NCBI GenBank assembly: GCA_937959375.1
Contig: CALGLS010000187.1
Coordinates: 1-6,109 of the forward strand
Length of the DNA: 6,109 nt
Reading direction: 5' to 3'
From: an uncultured Saprospiraceae bacterium
GTDB lineage: Bacteria > Bacteroidota > Bacteroidia > Chitinophagales > Saprospiraceae
Part shown: piece by piece, positions 1-6,109 of the stretch
How positions within the stretch are numbered: position 1 is the stretch's first letter
Layout: each line of letters starts with the position of its first letter
Program-made: the position numbers and the translations under genes
The notes under the pieces: generated by a model
Databases searched by the model: none
Seen by the model: only the letters and a program-made list of their open reading frames with translations
What the model was told of the DNA's origin: nothing

Positions 1-563
1 ATATCTTGCAACATTCTTCTCGATTTTACTAATTGAGAACGGGAAGTACTTTCTTGTATTCCTAATTGTTCTGCAATTTCTTTATGGCTAAAACCTTCAA
101 TTACGTAAAGGTTAAAAACAATCCGGTAGCCATCCGGCAAAGTAGCAATCATGTTCATTACTTCTTCTTCCTGTAATTTGGAAAAAGCTTCTGGCTCCAT
201 GGTTCCTTCCTGATAAGATTCCAGTCCGATTTGTTCTTTCTGGAAGCTACTCTTTTGATAATTTTTCAATGCTGTGTTGACCACAATTCTTCGGATCCAT
301 CCTTCGAAAGAACCTTCAAATTTAAATCGGTTAATATTTTTAAAAACCTTAACCCAAGAGTCCTGAAGAATATCTTCTGCCTCCATATGGTGGCGTGTAT
401 ATCTTCGACATACTGTAAGCATGACTCCTCCATATCGCTCGAACAATGCCTTTTGACATTTTCTTTCGCCCCTGATACATCCTTCTATGAGTTCTCTTTC
501 AGTCAAATTTATTGTTTTAGCTTCGCAGACATTAGAATTAAAAATTATATATATGCTGCACAT
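1..563 (-). CDS. ECF-type RNA polymerase sigma-70 factor (partial, 3' end outside window)
   Basis: This frame is open from an ATG at 563 to the window edge (187 codons), so the C-terminus is missing, probably only a few residues. Such factors direct core RNA polymerase to a small set of promoters. Seen: a region 2 with the typical EAEDILQDSWVKVFKNI (about residues 61-77), then FEGSFEGWIRRIVVNTALKNY (82-102), a variable linker, and a region 4 with LPDGYRIVFNLYVIEGFSHK and a helix-turn-helix EIAEQLGIQESTSRSQLVKSRR (142-183) that would read the -35-type element. The start is uncertain. The ATG at 563 directly follows an in-frame TAA and adds about 19 residues not expected in the family, while conserved sequence begins around LTERELIEGCIRGE, so a TTG at 506 is an alternative. 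The gene lies 177 bases downstream of the lipoprotein gene on the same strand. No anti-sigma gene is visible; it could lie outside the window. Confidence 0.93.
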   Translation of the reverse strand, partial: MCSIYIIFNSNVCEAKTINLTERELIEGCIRGERKCQKALFERYGGVMLTVCRRYTRHHMEAEDILQDSWVKVFKNINRFKFEGSFEGWIRRIVVNTALKNYQKSSFQKEQIGLESYQEGTMEPEAFSKLQEEEVMNMIATLPDGYRIVFNLYVIEGFSHKEIAEQLGIQESTSRSQLVKSRRMLQD

Positions 564-567
564 TTAA

Positions 568-586
568 AATGCGATTTGATCGCATT
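568..586 (-). promoter_or_regulatory. Perfect 8-bp inverted repeat just upstream of the sigma factor start
   Basis: AATGCGAT and ATCGCATT are separated by three bases. On the sigma-gene strand the hairpin ends four bases before the ATG at 563. It could be an operator, or an RNA hairpin at the translation start. If the true start is the TTG at 506, the hairpin sits about 60 bases into the leader instead. The function is inferred; only the symmetry is seen. Confidence 0.4.
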
Positions 587-654
587 GAAAATTACTAAAA
601 AAAACTGATTTAAACGTCAATTTCTATTTAAAAGTTTAATCCCATTACTTATTT

Positions 655-706
655 GTAAGTTTTTAATCAATCAGAGTCATCTTCAGTTAAACCTGTAAAA
701 ACTTAC
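655..706. repeat. 11-bp perfect inverted repeat with 30-base loop between lipoprotein and sigma genes
   Basis: GTAAGTTTTTA (655-665) is exactly complementary to TAAAAACTTAC (696-706). It lies in the 177-base gap between the lipoprotein stop and the sigma factor start. A smaller hairpin (TCAGAA/TTCTGA, 714-729) lies between it and the lipoprotein stop. Neither is followed by a U-run on the minus strand, so a classic intrinsic terminator is not supported. It may be a leader structure, a processing site or a binding site. Confidence 0.4.
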
Positions 707-740
707 TCACTATTCAGAACTTTTTCTGAGAGATTATTAC

Positions 741-2120
741 TTATTCACAAACATTTATTGCTCCTACTTCCACCGCATTTTCTCCAACATAAAATTCAGA
801 AACACTTTGTTGTACATTCGTCAAATCTACACCGATCAAATCAAAGCCATCTGCAAAACAAAGATTGAAAGCATTTGAAAATTGACCTACACTATCTGCA
901 AATATGAATTGTTCATTTTCACCATAAATTAGTTTCACATAACCATTCTCCACTACTTCTGATTCACAAGTTAGCGACCCAGTCAATTCAATAATATTAG
1001 CATTAGGTATTACTATTGGAATTTCTCCCAAATTCACACTACTTGGATATGGACCAATTTCAGCATTGTAAATTTCATTAAAGCAATTGTCATAAATCTG
1101 CAGACGCAAAACCTGAGATGCTGCTACACTTCTATCAATTATACCTGCATTATCCGTGTATCCCATCGCGCATACACCACTTCCTTCTACTGTGAATTTT
1201 GTATACACATTCCCAAACGGTAGACTACTATCTCCGATTGAAATATTTGCTTTTAAGTTGACGATATCATGAGGTACGCCCCAATTCCAATAGCCAGATT
1301 TAGTAACCACACTTTCGTAGTAATCCCCTACCAACTGGCTTTGCCCTTCTTCCATCCAAACACCCATTTCTGCATCAAAATGCCAGAGTGTAATTGTCGC
1401 AGGTAGATTTCCTGACAAACTATCAGGAAGAGGAATTCGAATAAGCGCTTCCTTATCTGGAGCTAATTGTAAGGCTTCTCCATTTTCGGTAGTTAACCCA
1501 AAAGTTACGATACCATAACTTGCCAAAATCTTGGATTCACCAGCACTATTTAGCGCCAACATATTACCTGGCATTTGTTGTCCTATAGCCGATGAAGTTC
1601 CGCTTAAATATCTTGCGCGAACCTGTACGTTTTGATTGTAAGTGTTTCCAGAGGCATCGATTACCGCATCAGCAGGTAGCTCAATAAAGCCTCCCCCCAT
1701 GACATCAACAAACCCACCTTCGGTAGCTAGATAGCTACCCGAGCTTGTTGCTGTCATGAGTTGAGTTTTTAGAAACTCCGTCCCGTTTGTGCGAGGTGTG
1801 AAGTTTCGAGAGCTCTGTAAAAAGCCCTCTTTTTCAATTAGTAAGTAAGTCCTTTCAGGGTTCATTTCAACGTTCCTGAAAAGGAAGATGCCGTTCTCAT
1901 CGGTCATCAAGTCCTGTGTAGTATTAGTTTCAGTATATAGCTTTATAGATGCATTGGCGATTGGGGTGGCTTGTTCGTCAATGACAACACCTCCTACAGA
2001 TCCTATTATAAAAACAGGTTCAACGATGGGATCATCATAGGGGATGAATACGTCGCTGTCCTTTTTACAGGTAAAAAAGAACAGACAGATTAGTAATATG
2101 GATAAATTCCTTTTTTTCAT
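741..2120 (-). CDS. Bacteroidota lipoprotein with carboxypeptidase regulatory-like domain and further beta-sandwich modules
   Basis: The product is 459 residues. It starts with a short lipoprotein signal peptide (KKR, hydrophobic stretch 6-17, lipobox FFTC) with Cys18 as the predicted lipidated residue, followed by KKDSD, so it should be anchored to the outer membrane or exported to the surface. Residues about 39-122 look like a carboxypeptidase regulatory-like domain (GSVGGVVIDEQATPIANASI, then DENGIFLFRNV). Residues about 130-282 form a second module, with GGFVDVMGGGFIELPADAV, QQMPGNM, LWHFDAEMGVWMEEG and SGYWNWG, a pattern I associate with large Bacteroidota surface proteins. Residues 287-459 look like two more small beta-sandwich repeats, with Cys at 317, 346, 385, 421 and 458. 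There are no catalytic motifs, so a binding or structural role is inferred and the ligand is unknown. The ATG at 2120 is chosen because it gives the intact signal peptide. The sigma factor gene follows on the same strand. Confidence 0.9.
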   Translation of the reverse strand: MKKRNLSILLICLFFFTCKKDSDVFIPYDDPIVEPVFIIGSVGGVVIDEQATPIANASIKLYTETNTTQDLMTDENGIFLFRNVEMNPERTYLLIEKEGFLQSSRNFTPRTNGTEFLKTQLMTATSSGSYLATEGGFVDVMGGGFIELPADAVIDASGNTYNQNVQVRARYLSGTSSAIGQQMPGNMLALNSAGESKILASYGIVTFGLTTENGEALQLAPDKEALIRIPLPDSLSGNLPATITLWHFDAEMGVWMEEGQSQLVGDYYESVVTKSGYWNWGVPHDIVNLKANISIGDSSLPFGNVYTKFTVEGSGVCAMGYTDNAGIIDRSVAASQVLRLQIYDNCFNEIYNAEIGPYPSSVNLGEIPIVIPNANIIELTGSLTCESEVVENGYVKLIYGENEQFIFADSVGQFSNAFNLCFADGFDLIGVDLTNVQQSVSEFYVGENAVEVGAINVCE

Positions 2121-2586
2121 AAGTCTTACGCGAAATTGCCGCGATTTTCATTGTCAATGTCAGTGTGTTGTTTATCAACCTGTTCAAAGTCTCGTTTTTC
2201 GTTCTCAGAAGTTATTGTTTAAGTATTTCCAGTATCGAATGTACTTAGTTCAGCGAAGCTAATTCATTGGTTTTCAATGGTAAGGCATCCGCATTTGGTA
2301 GTAAGACCCTATAAATAGTAAATATGCTGCCTAGGAGTGAAGTTTTTTTATCAAGTTCCTTAAAAACCCTATCTGGTTGACCAAAGGGGCTCTAAATATG
2401 CCTGCGACGTACTGGTTTATTATTCATTAAGAACTGTCCTCCTTTTGGCGACAGCCTAGTCTTTTTACCCTTTTTTTGACTGTTCACAGCTTCAATTACT
2501 TATATTTGCAAAGAACACACCCCCATCTACTATTTTCTGAAGTTGTGTAAAAGCAGCTTCTCTTTCATAATCTTACAAAAACAAGC
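2121..2586. other. Divergent intergenic region between lipoprotein and peptidase genes
   Basis: These 466 bases carry the start regions of two diverging genes. I see no convincing protein-coding gene or tRNA. The peptidase-facing end has a good promoter match (2475-2508). On the lipoprotein-facing side I searched for the reverse of TAnnTTTG and found no good match, so the lipoprotein promoter is unlocated. Short repeated words (ACCCTAT at 2306 and 2366, TAAATATGC at 2319 and 2393) and a small stem with CTGTC/GACAG arms (2434-2454) are present but may be chance. Confidence 0.6.
2475..2508 (+). promoter_or_regulatory. Bacteroidota-type promoter for the S9 peptidase gene
   Basis: TTTG (2475-2478) and TATATTTG (2501-2508) match the -33 TTTG and -7 TAnnTTTG elements known for Bacteroides and Flavobacterium, with a 22-base spacer inside the range reported for flavobacteria. 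Transcription would begin at about 2513-2517, giving a leader of roughly 70 bases before the ATG at 2587. The leader has no Shine-Dalgarno sequence; an A-rich stretch (ACAAAAACAA) precedes the start, as is usual in this phylum. Confidence 0.7.
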
Positions 2587-4740
2587 ATGAAAAAGATTTT
2601 ATTCTTGATGCTCCTAACTGGCGCTTCATTTTTTGCCCAAGCTCAATCAGCTAAGAAGGCACCTCTAAAGGAACTTACGCTCGAAGCTGCCATTATGCAA
2701 CAACGATCAAGCTTAGCACCTGAACGAATCAACGGCCTTCAATGGATTTCAGAAATCAATGAGCTTTCTAAAATTTCTAAAGATGACAATGAACTACTCA
2801 AGGTTAATCTCAACGACGATAAAGTTGAACGTATCTCCGATCTTAAAACAATAAACGCAGCTCTTGGTCTTGCCCTCAAGCGTTTCCCAAGAGTTAACTG
2901 GACGAATAAAAATGAATTTTATTTTAGATCTGGGAATGCTTACTATAGCTTCAATACTGCCGATCAAAAAGGAAGTATGATTTTGGAATTTCCGGAAGGT
3001 GCTGCTAATGTCGACTTTGATCCTCAAGTCAAAATGGCTGCATATACCATTGACAATAATTTATACATTGCCAATTCCTCAACCAAGCAAAAAACTGTTT
3101 TCGAAAGTGATGATCCTAACATTGTTACTGGACAAGCCATTGCGCGTTATGAGTTTGGTATTTCAAAAGGTACTTTTTGGTCTAGCCAAAATAACTTATT
3201 AGCTTTTTACCAAAAAGATGAAACAGATGTTGCGGACTACCCTTTGCTTGACATGAGTGTTACACCAGGACAATTGACTTCCATCAAATATCCAATGGCT
3301 GGACAAAAGAGTGAATATGGAAAAGTTGGTATTTACAATCCAGCAACCAATCGATCTGTTTTTCTAGATGTAGCAGGTCCAAAAGATCAGTACCTAACCA
3401 ATCTTGCGTGGAGTCCTGACGAAGCACATGTTTATGTTGCGGTTGTTAATCGCGAACAAAACCACATGTGGCTAAATAAGTACGATGCTAATACTGGTAA
3501 ATTAATCAAAACGCTTTTCGAAGAAGAGCATCCAAAGTATGTAGAGCCAGAAAATCCAGTTTGGTTTATTCCAGAAAAACCAGACGAGTTTATGTGGATG
3601 AGTGAGCGCGATGGTTTCATGCACGTTTACCAATACAACACAGATGGTCGTCTGATCAAGCAAGTAACAAAAGGCAATTGGGTTGTTGAAAATATTTTAG
3701 GCCTAAGCCGAACAAAAACGAAACTGATTGTAAAAGGAACGGATGAAAGTGGCCTTAATTCATATGCGTACTCAATCAACTTAGACAACGGAAAGAAGAA
3801 AAGACTTTCTGATAAAAGTGGTATCCATAATTATCAGTTGAGTGACAACGGAATGTTTTTGATTGACAGTTATTCTAGTCTAAAAACACCTTATGTTGTT
3901 GACATCATTACATCAAGAGGAAAGATTAGCAAAAACTTATTGGCGTCAACTGACCCATTAAAAGGATACAAAGTTGGAACCACTGAAATCATTCAAGTTA
4001 AGGCAGACGATGGTACCGAGTTGCACGCTAGAATGATCAAGCCAAGTAACTTTAATGCTAAGAAAAAATATCCTGTTTTGGTTTACGTTTATGGCGGACC
4101 ACATGCACAGATGGTAACGAATCGACGTAATGGAGGAGCCCCACTTTGGATGCACTACATGGCGGAAAAAGGTTACATTGTTTTCACCCTAGACAATAGA
4201 GGATCAAAAAGTCGTGGTTTTGAATTTGAAAATATTATTCACCGCCAATGTGGTACTGTTGAAATAAAAGATCAGTTGGCTGGCGTTGACTATCTAAAAA
4301 AACTACCTTATGTAAATGCTGATAAAATGGCAGTACATGGTTGGAGCTACGGTGGTTTCATGACCACTTCATTGATGCTTCGTGCACCTGGTGTTTTCCA
4401 AGCAGGTGTTGCAGGTGGTCCAGTAACGGACTGGAAGTTTTATGAAGTCATGTATGGCGAACGCTACATGGATACACCAAAAGAAAATCCTGACGGTTAC
4501 AGCAAAGCGAGCTTAATGACGCATGCTAAAAACCTGGAAGGTGATCTATTGTTAATCCACGGAACGGTTGACGACATCGTAGTTATGCAACACAATTACG
4601 CATTGGTTCAAAAATTTGTGGAGGAAGGTATCTTAGTTGATTTCTTCCCTTACCCTAACCATCCTCATAATGTTCGTGGGAAAGATCGAATTCATTTGAT
4701 GAATAAGGTTTTGACTTATATTGAAGAGAAATTGAAGTAG
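2587..4740 (+). CDS. Secreted S9 family serine peptidase, dipeptidyl-peptidase IV-like
   Basis: This 717-residue protein has a Sec signal peptide (MKKILFLMLLTGASFFAQA, probable cleavage after Ala19), so it acts in the periplasm or outside the cell, where relatives remove N-terminal dipeptides from peptides. An N-terminal DPP IV beta-propeller spans roughly residues 90-450, with the family segment EFGISKGTFWSS at about 189-200. The C-terminal alpha/beta-hydrolase domain (about 480-717) has the oxyanion Tyr502 in YVYGGP, the nucleophile Ser587 in GWSYGG, Tyr623 and Tyr627 in MYGERYM, Asp662 in HGTVDD and His694 in HPHNVRG. Spacing resembles human DPP4 (Asp-His 32 residues in both; Ser-Asp 75 against 78). 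The canonical YEEE double-glutamate motif that binds the substrate amino terminus is not seen: the aligned stretch reads ARYEFG. Exact specificity is therefore open. The start is the only one giving an intact signal peptide, and it follows a good promoter. The gene is full length, with no sign of damage. Confidence 0.95.
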   Translation: MKKILFLMLLTGASFFAQAQSAKKAPLKELTLEAAIMQQRSSLAPERINGLQWISEINELSKISKDDNELLKVNLNDDKVERISDLKTINAALGLALKRFPRVNWTNKNEFYFRSGNAYYSFNTADQKGSMILEFPEGAANVDFDPQVKMAAYTIDNNLYIANSSTKQKTVFESDDPNIVTGQAIARYEFGISKGTFWSSQNNLLAFYQKDETDVADYPLLDMSVTPGQLTSIKYPMAGQKSEYGKVGIYNPATNRSVFLDVAGPKDQYLTNLAWSPDEAHVYVAVVNREQNHMWLNKYDANTGKLIKTLFEEEHPKYVEPENPVWFIPEKPDEFMWMSERDGFMHVYQYNTDGRLIKQVTKGNWVVENILGLSRTKTKLIVKGTDESGLNSYAYSINLDNGKKKRLSDKSGIHNYQLSDNGMFLIDSYSSLKTPYVVDIITSRGKISKNLLASTDPLKGYKVGTTEIIQVKADDGTELHARMIKPSNFNAKKKYPVLVYVYGGPHAQMVTNRRNGGAPLWMHYMAEKGYIVFTLDNRGSKSRGFEFENIIHRQCGTVEIKDQLAGVDYLKKLPYVNADKMAVHGWSYGGFMTTSLMLRAPGVFQAGVAGGPVTDWKFYEVMYGERYMDTPKENPDGYSKASLMTHAKNLEGDLLLIHGTVDDIVVMQHNYALVQKFVEEGILVDFFPYPNHPHNVRGKDRIHLMNKVLTYIEEKLK

Positions 4741-4748
4741 GGGTAAAA

Positions 4749-4842
4749 GTTGGGAGTTGGAAGTTGGAGGTAGGAAGTTCCCACTAACGCGGAGTTTTCG
4801 ATCGCGCGCAACTTCCAACTCCCCACCTCCAACTTCCAACTC
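4749..4842. repeat. Long imperfect palindrome with internal direct repeats, intergenic
   Basis: GAGTTGGAAGTTGGAGGT (4754-4771) pairs perfectly over 18 bp with ACCTCCAACTTCCAACTC (4825-4842). A further 7 bp (GGAAGTT 4773-4779, AACTTCC 4810-4816) pairs inside after a bulge, leaving a 30-base loop with GC-rich CGATCGCGCGC. AACTTCCAACTC occurs twice on the right arm (4810 and 4831, period 21). I recall GGAAGTTGG-type intergenic repeats from Bacteroidota genomes, but that is from memory. Transcribed from the peptidase promoter it would form a strong hairpin. It lacks a U-run, so it may stabilise the upstream mRNA 3' end or reduce readthrough rather than act as a textbook terminator. Confidence 0.75.
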
Positions 4843-4878
4843 TCCTCCCCCTAACCTTTTCACCCCAACCAACAGCAA

Positions 4879-6015
4879 ATGCTAAAACTAGGCTTCGATG
4901 CCAAACGATTATTCAACAATACGACAGGACTAGGCAACTACAGTCGAACCCTACTGAATAATCTATCTGAATACTTTCCTAACGAGCATTACTTTTTGTT
5001 TTCTCCAAAAATAAAAGAACATCCACTCACCATTCCTTTTTCTAAAAACCCTGCCTTTAGTTCTGTCTTTCCAACAACTCGATTTAAAAACTATTGGCGG
5101 TCTTACGGAATTTTAAACGACTTGAAACAAAAGGAAATTGAACTCTACCATGGCCTTAGTCATGAATTACCAATTGGCATTGAAAAAACGAATATAAAAA
5201 CGGTCGTTACCATTCATGACCTAGTTATCAAAACATGGCCAAAGACTTTCCCTTGGTTTGACCGACAAATTTATGACCGTAAGTTTTCAAGCAGTTGTAA
5301 AAGAGCGGATCAAATAATTGCTATTAGCGAAAGCACTAAAAACGACATTGTCAATTATTATCAGGTTGACCCAAAACGAATCAAAGTCGTTTACCAAACA
5401 TGCAATGAAACATTCAAACTCGTTTTAAGCGAAAGCTTAATCAAACAAGTTTTAGAAAAACACCAACTGCCTTCTTCCTATTTACTTTACGTTGGTTCCG
5501 TGACGGAGCGGAAAAATTTATTGGGACTTGTGAAAGCAATTCAACAGTTACCTAAGTCTTTAAGAATCCCGTTAGTGGTGATCGGAAGCGGAAGTACTTA
5601 TCTAAAAAAGGTGCAAAACTTTATTGCACAGCATGATTTACAACAATATGTTTTCTTTCCAAAAAACATTAGTACAGACGAGTTATCCGCTATTTATCAA
5701 GGTGCCGAAATGTTTTGTTATCCATCCTTTTACGAAGGCTTTGGAATCCCAATTATTGAAGCGCTTTTTAGCAAAACACCTGTATTGACTTCTAATGTTT
5801 CGTCTCTCCCCGAAGCTGCTGGACCTGGAGCTTTTTATGCGAATCCACATCAACCGGAGAATATTTCAGAAGGTATTCAAAAGATACTATCGGACAGCAA
5901 GTACCGTCAACAATTAGTTGAAAAGGGTTATGCGCATGCTCAAAAATTTAATGCGGCGGATTTGACTAGAGAAATGATGGAGGTTTATCGGGGGGTCATT
6001 CGACTTCGCTCATGA
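4879..6015 (+). CDS. GT4 family glycosyltransferase (GT-B fold)
   Basis: This 378-residue protein is of usual length for a retaining GT4 enzyme, which moves a sugar from a nucleotide-sugar (such as GDP-mannose or UDP-glucose) to a lipid-linked or glycan acceptor during polysaccharide, O-antigen or glycan assembly at the cytoplasmic face of the membrane. Seen: the N-terminal GFDAKRL followed by the glycine-rich loop TTGLGNYSR (15-23), VVTIHDLV with His113, the donor-site YVGSVTERKN with Arg211 and Lys212, and the E-x7-E motif YEGFGIPIIEAL with Glu286 and Glu294. No signal peptide or membrane segment is visible. Donor and acceptor cannot be read from the sequence. I see no promoter match just upstream, so transcription may come through the palindrome from the peptidase gene or start further back. 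The stop and last codons fall in a repeat-like palindrome, so the C-terminal GVIRLRS may not be ancestral. Confidence 0.93.
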   Translation: MLKLGFDAKRLFNNTTGLGNYSRTLLNNLSEYFPNEHYFLFSPKIKEHPLTIPFSKNPAFSSVFPTTRFKNYWRSYGILNDLKQKEIELYHGLSHELPIGIEKTNIKTVVTIHDLVIKTWPKTFPWFDRQIYDRKFSSSCKRADQIIAISESTKNDIVNYYQVDPKRIKVVYQTCNETFKLVLSESLIKQVLEKHQLPSSYLLYVGSVTERKNLLGLVKAIQQLPKSLRIPLVVIGSGSTYLKKVQNFIAQHDLQQYVFFPKNISTDELSAIYQGAEMFCYPSFYEGFGIPIIEALFSKTPVLTSNVSSLPEAAGPGAFYANPHQPENISEGIQKILSDSKYRQQLVEKGYAHAQKFNAADLTREMMEVYRGVIRLRS

Positions 6016-6019
6016 TGAC
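5995..6019. repeat. Repeat-like palindrome overlapping the glycosyltransferase stop codon
   Basis: GTCAT (5995-5999) and ATGAC (6015-6019) flank TCGACTTCGCTC. The core TTCGACTTCGCTCA, or its complement TGAGCGAAGTCGAA, matches a dispersed intergenic palindrome that I recall as common in many Bacteroidota genomes; this is from memory and not checked. It supplies the TGA at 6013 and the last codons of the glycosyltransferase. Confidence 0.6.
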
Positions 6020-6028
6020 AAGGTTTAA

Positions 6029-6067
6029 AAGTGGGAAGTGAGAGTTTTTCTACCAACTTATTTTTTT
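6029..6067 (+). terminator. Probable intrinsic terminator after the glycosyltransferase gene
   Basis: AAGTGGGAAG (6029-6038) can pair with CTACCAACTT (6050-6059) with two mismatches around an 11-base loop. One A and then seven T (6061-6067) follow. It begins 14 bases after the stop codon, the expected place. The imperfect stem keeps confidence moderate. Confidence 0.45.
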
Positions 6068-6070
6068 CAA

Positions 6071-6109
6071 CCTTTGCCGGCAGGCAGGCGCTGAGATGCT
6101 GAGTTGCCC
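6071..6109. repeat. Low-complexity intergenic repeat at window end
   Basis: This stretch contains GCCGGC followed by GGCAGGCAGGC, then tandem 8-base units GCTGAGAT and GCTGAGTT (6090-6105). It is more GC-rich than the surroundings and has no coding frame I can support. It resembles short dispersed intergenic repeats, and it runs off the window. Confidence 0.45.

Noticed and set aside
231..608. 125-codon plus-strand open frame
   Set aside because: It runs antisense to the clearly conserved sigma factor frame, and its product has no recognisable domain.
644..745. 10-base direct repeat ATTACTTATT (644-653 and 736-745)
   Set aside because: It is very AT-rich and one copy overlaps the lipoprotein stop codon; not enough to claim a site.
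2044..2262. 72-codon plus-strand open frame starting within the lipoprotein gene
   Set aside because: It overlaps the lipoprotein signal-peptide region on the opposite strand and has no family features; its composition looks like a chance frame.
2306..2401. Possible degenerate direct repeats (ACCCTAT and TAAATATGC each twice)
   Set aside because: The words are short and the spacing between them differs between the two copies, so chance in AT-rich DNA is likely.
2794..4155. Several short frames (2794-3027, 2999-3202, 3432-3620, 3958-4155)
   Set aside because: All lie inside the peptidase gene in other frames and lack any domain signal.
4633..4878. 81-codon minus-strand open frame across the palindrome
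   Set aside because: Its repeated GGGELEV-like residues are a translation of the inverted repeat, and the rest is antisense to the peptidase C-terminus.
4741..6109. Insertion sequence or integron-like cassette around the glycosyltransferase
   Set aside because: No transposase or integrase, no target-site duplication and no matching terminal inverted repeats are visible.

Overview
The window looks like chromosomal DNA of a member of the Bacteroidota, probably a free-living flavobacterium-like or Saprospiria-like organism; I cannot place it more finely. The signs are a moderately AT-rich base composition, start codons without Shine-Dalgarno sequences, a match to the Bacteroidota promoter pattern TTTG / TAnnTTTG ahead of the peptidase gene, a lipoprotein of Bacteroidota type (carboxypeptidase-regulatory-like fold, short signal, Cys-Lys-Lys-Asp after the lipobox), and Bacteroidota-type sigma factor, S9 peptidase and GT4 sequences.

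Layout. Positions 1-563, minus strand: an ECF-type sigma-70 factor, cut by the window edge and open to base 1. Positions 564-740: a short gap with two clear inverted repeats. Positions 741-2120, minus strand: a 459-residue surface or periplasmic lipoprotein. Positions 2121-2586: a 466-base divergent intergenic region holding the peptidase promoter. Positions 2587-4740, plus strand: a secreted dipeptidyl-peptidase IV-like S9 serine peptidase with its catalytic residues intact. Positions 4741-4878: a C-free/G-free inverted-repeat gap. Positions 4879-6015, plus strand: a GT4 glycosyltransferase whose last codons and stop lie in a repeat-like palindrome. Positions 6016-6109: a probable terminator and low-complexity repeat sequence.

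Working together. The two minus-strand genes run the same way and could share a transcript (lipoprotein, then sigma factor), though the 177-base gap with hairpins leaves room for separate control. The peptidase and the glycosyltransferase also run the same way, but the large inverted repeat between them and their unrelated functions (peptide breakdown; polysaccharide or glycan assembly) give little reason to see one pathway. I find no phage, IS, CRISPR, toxin-antitoxin or defence genes. The genes belong to ordinary families, and the points worth a second look are mostly in the non-coding structure and in the substrate-recognition motif of the peptidase. I do not see a convincing undescribed system here.
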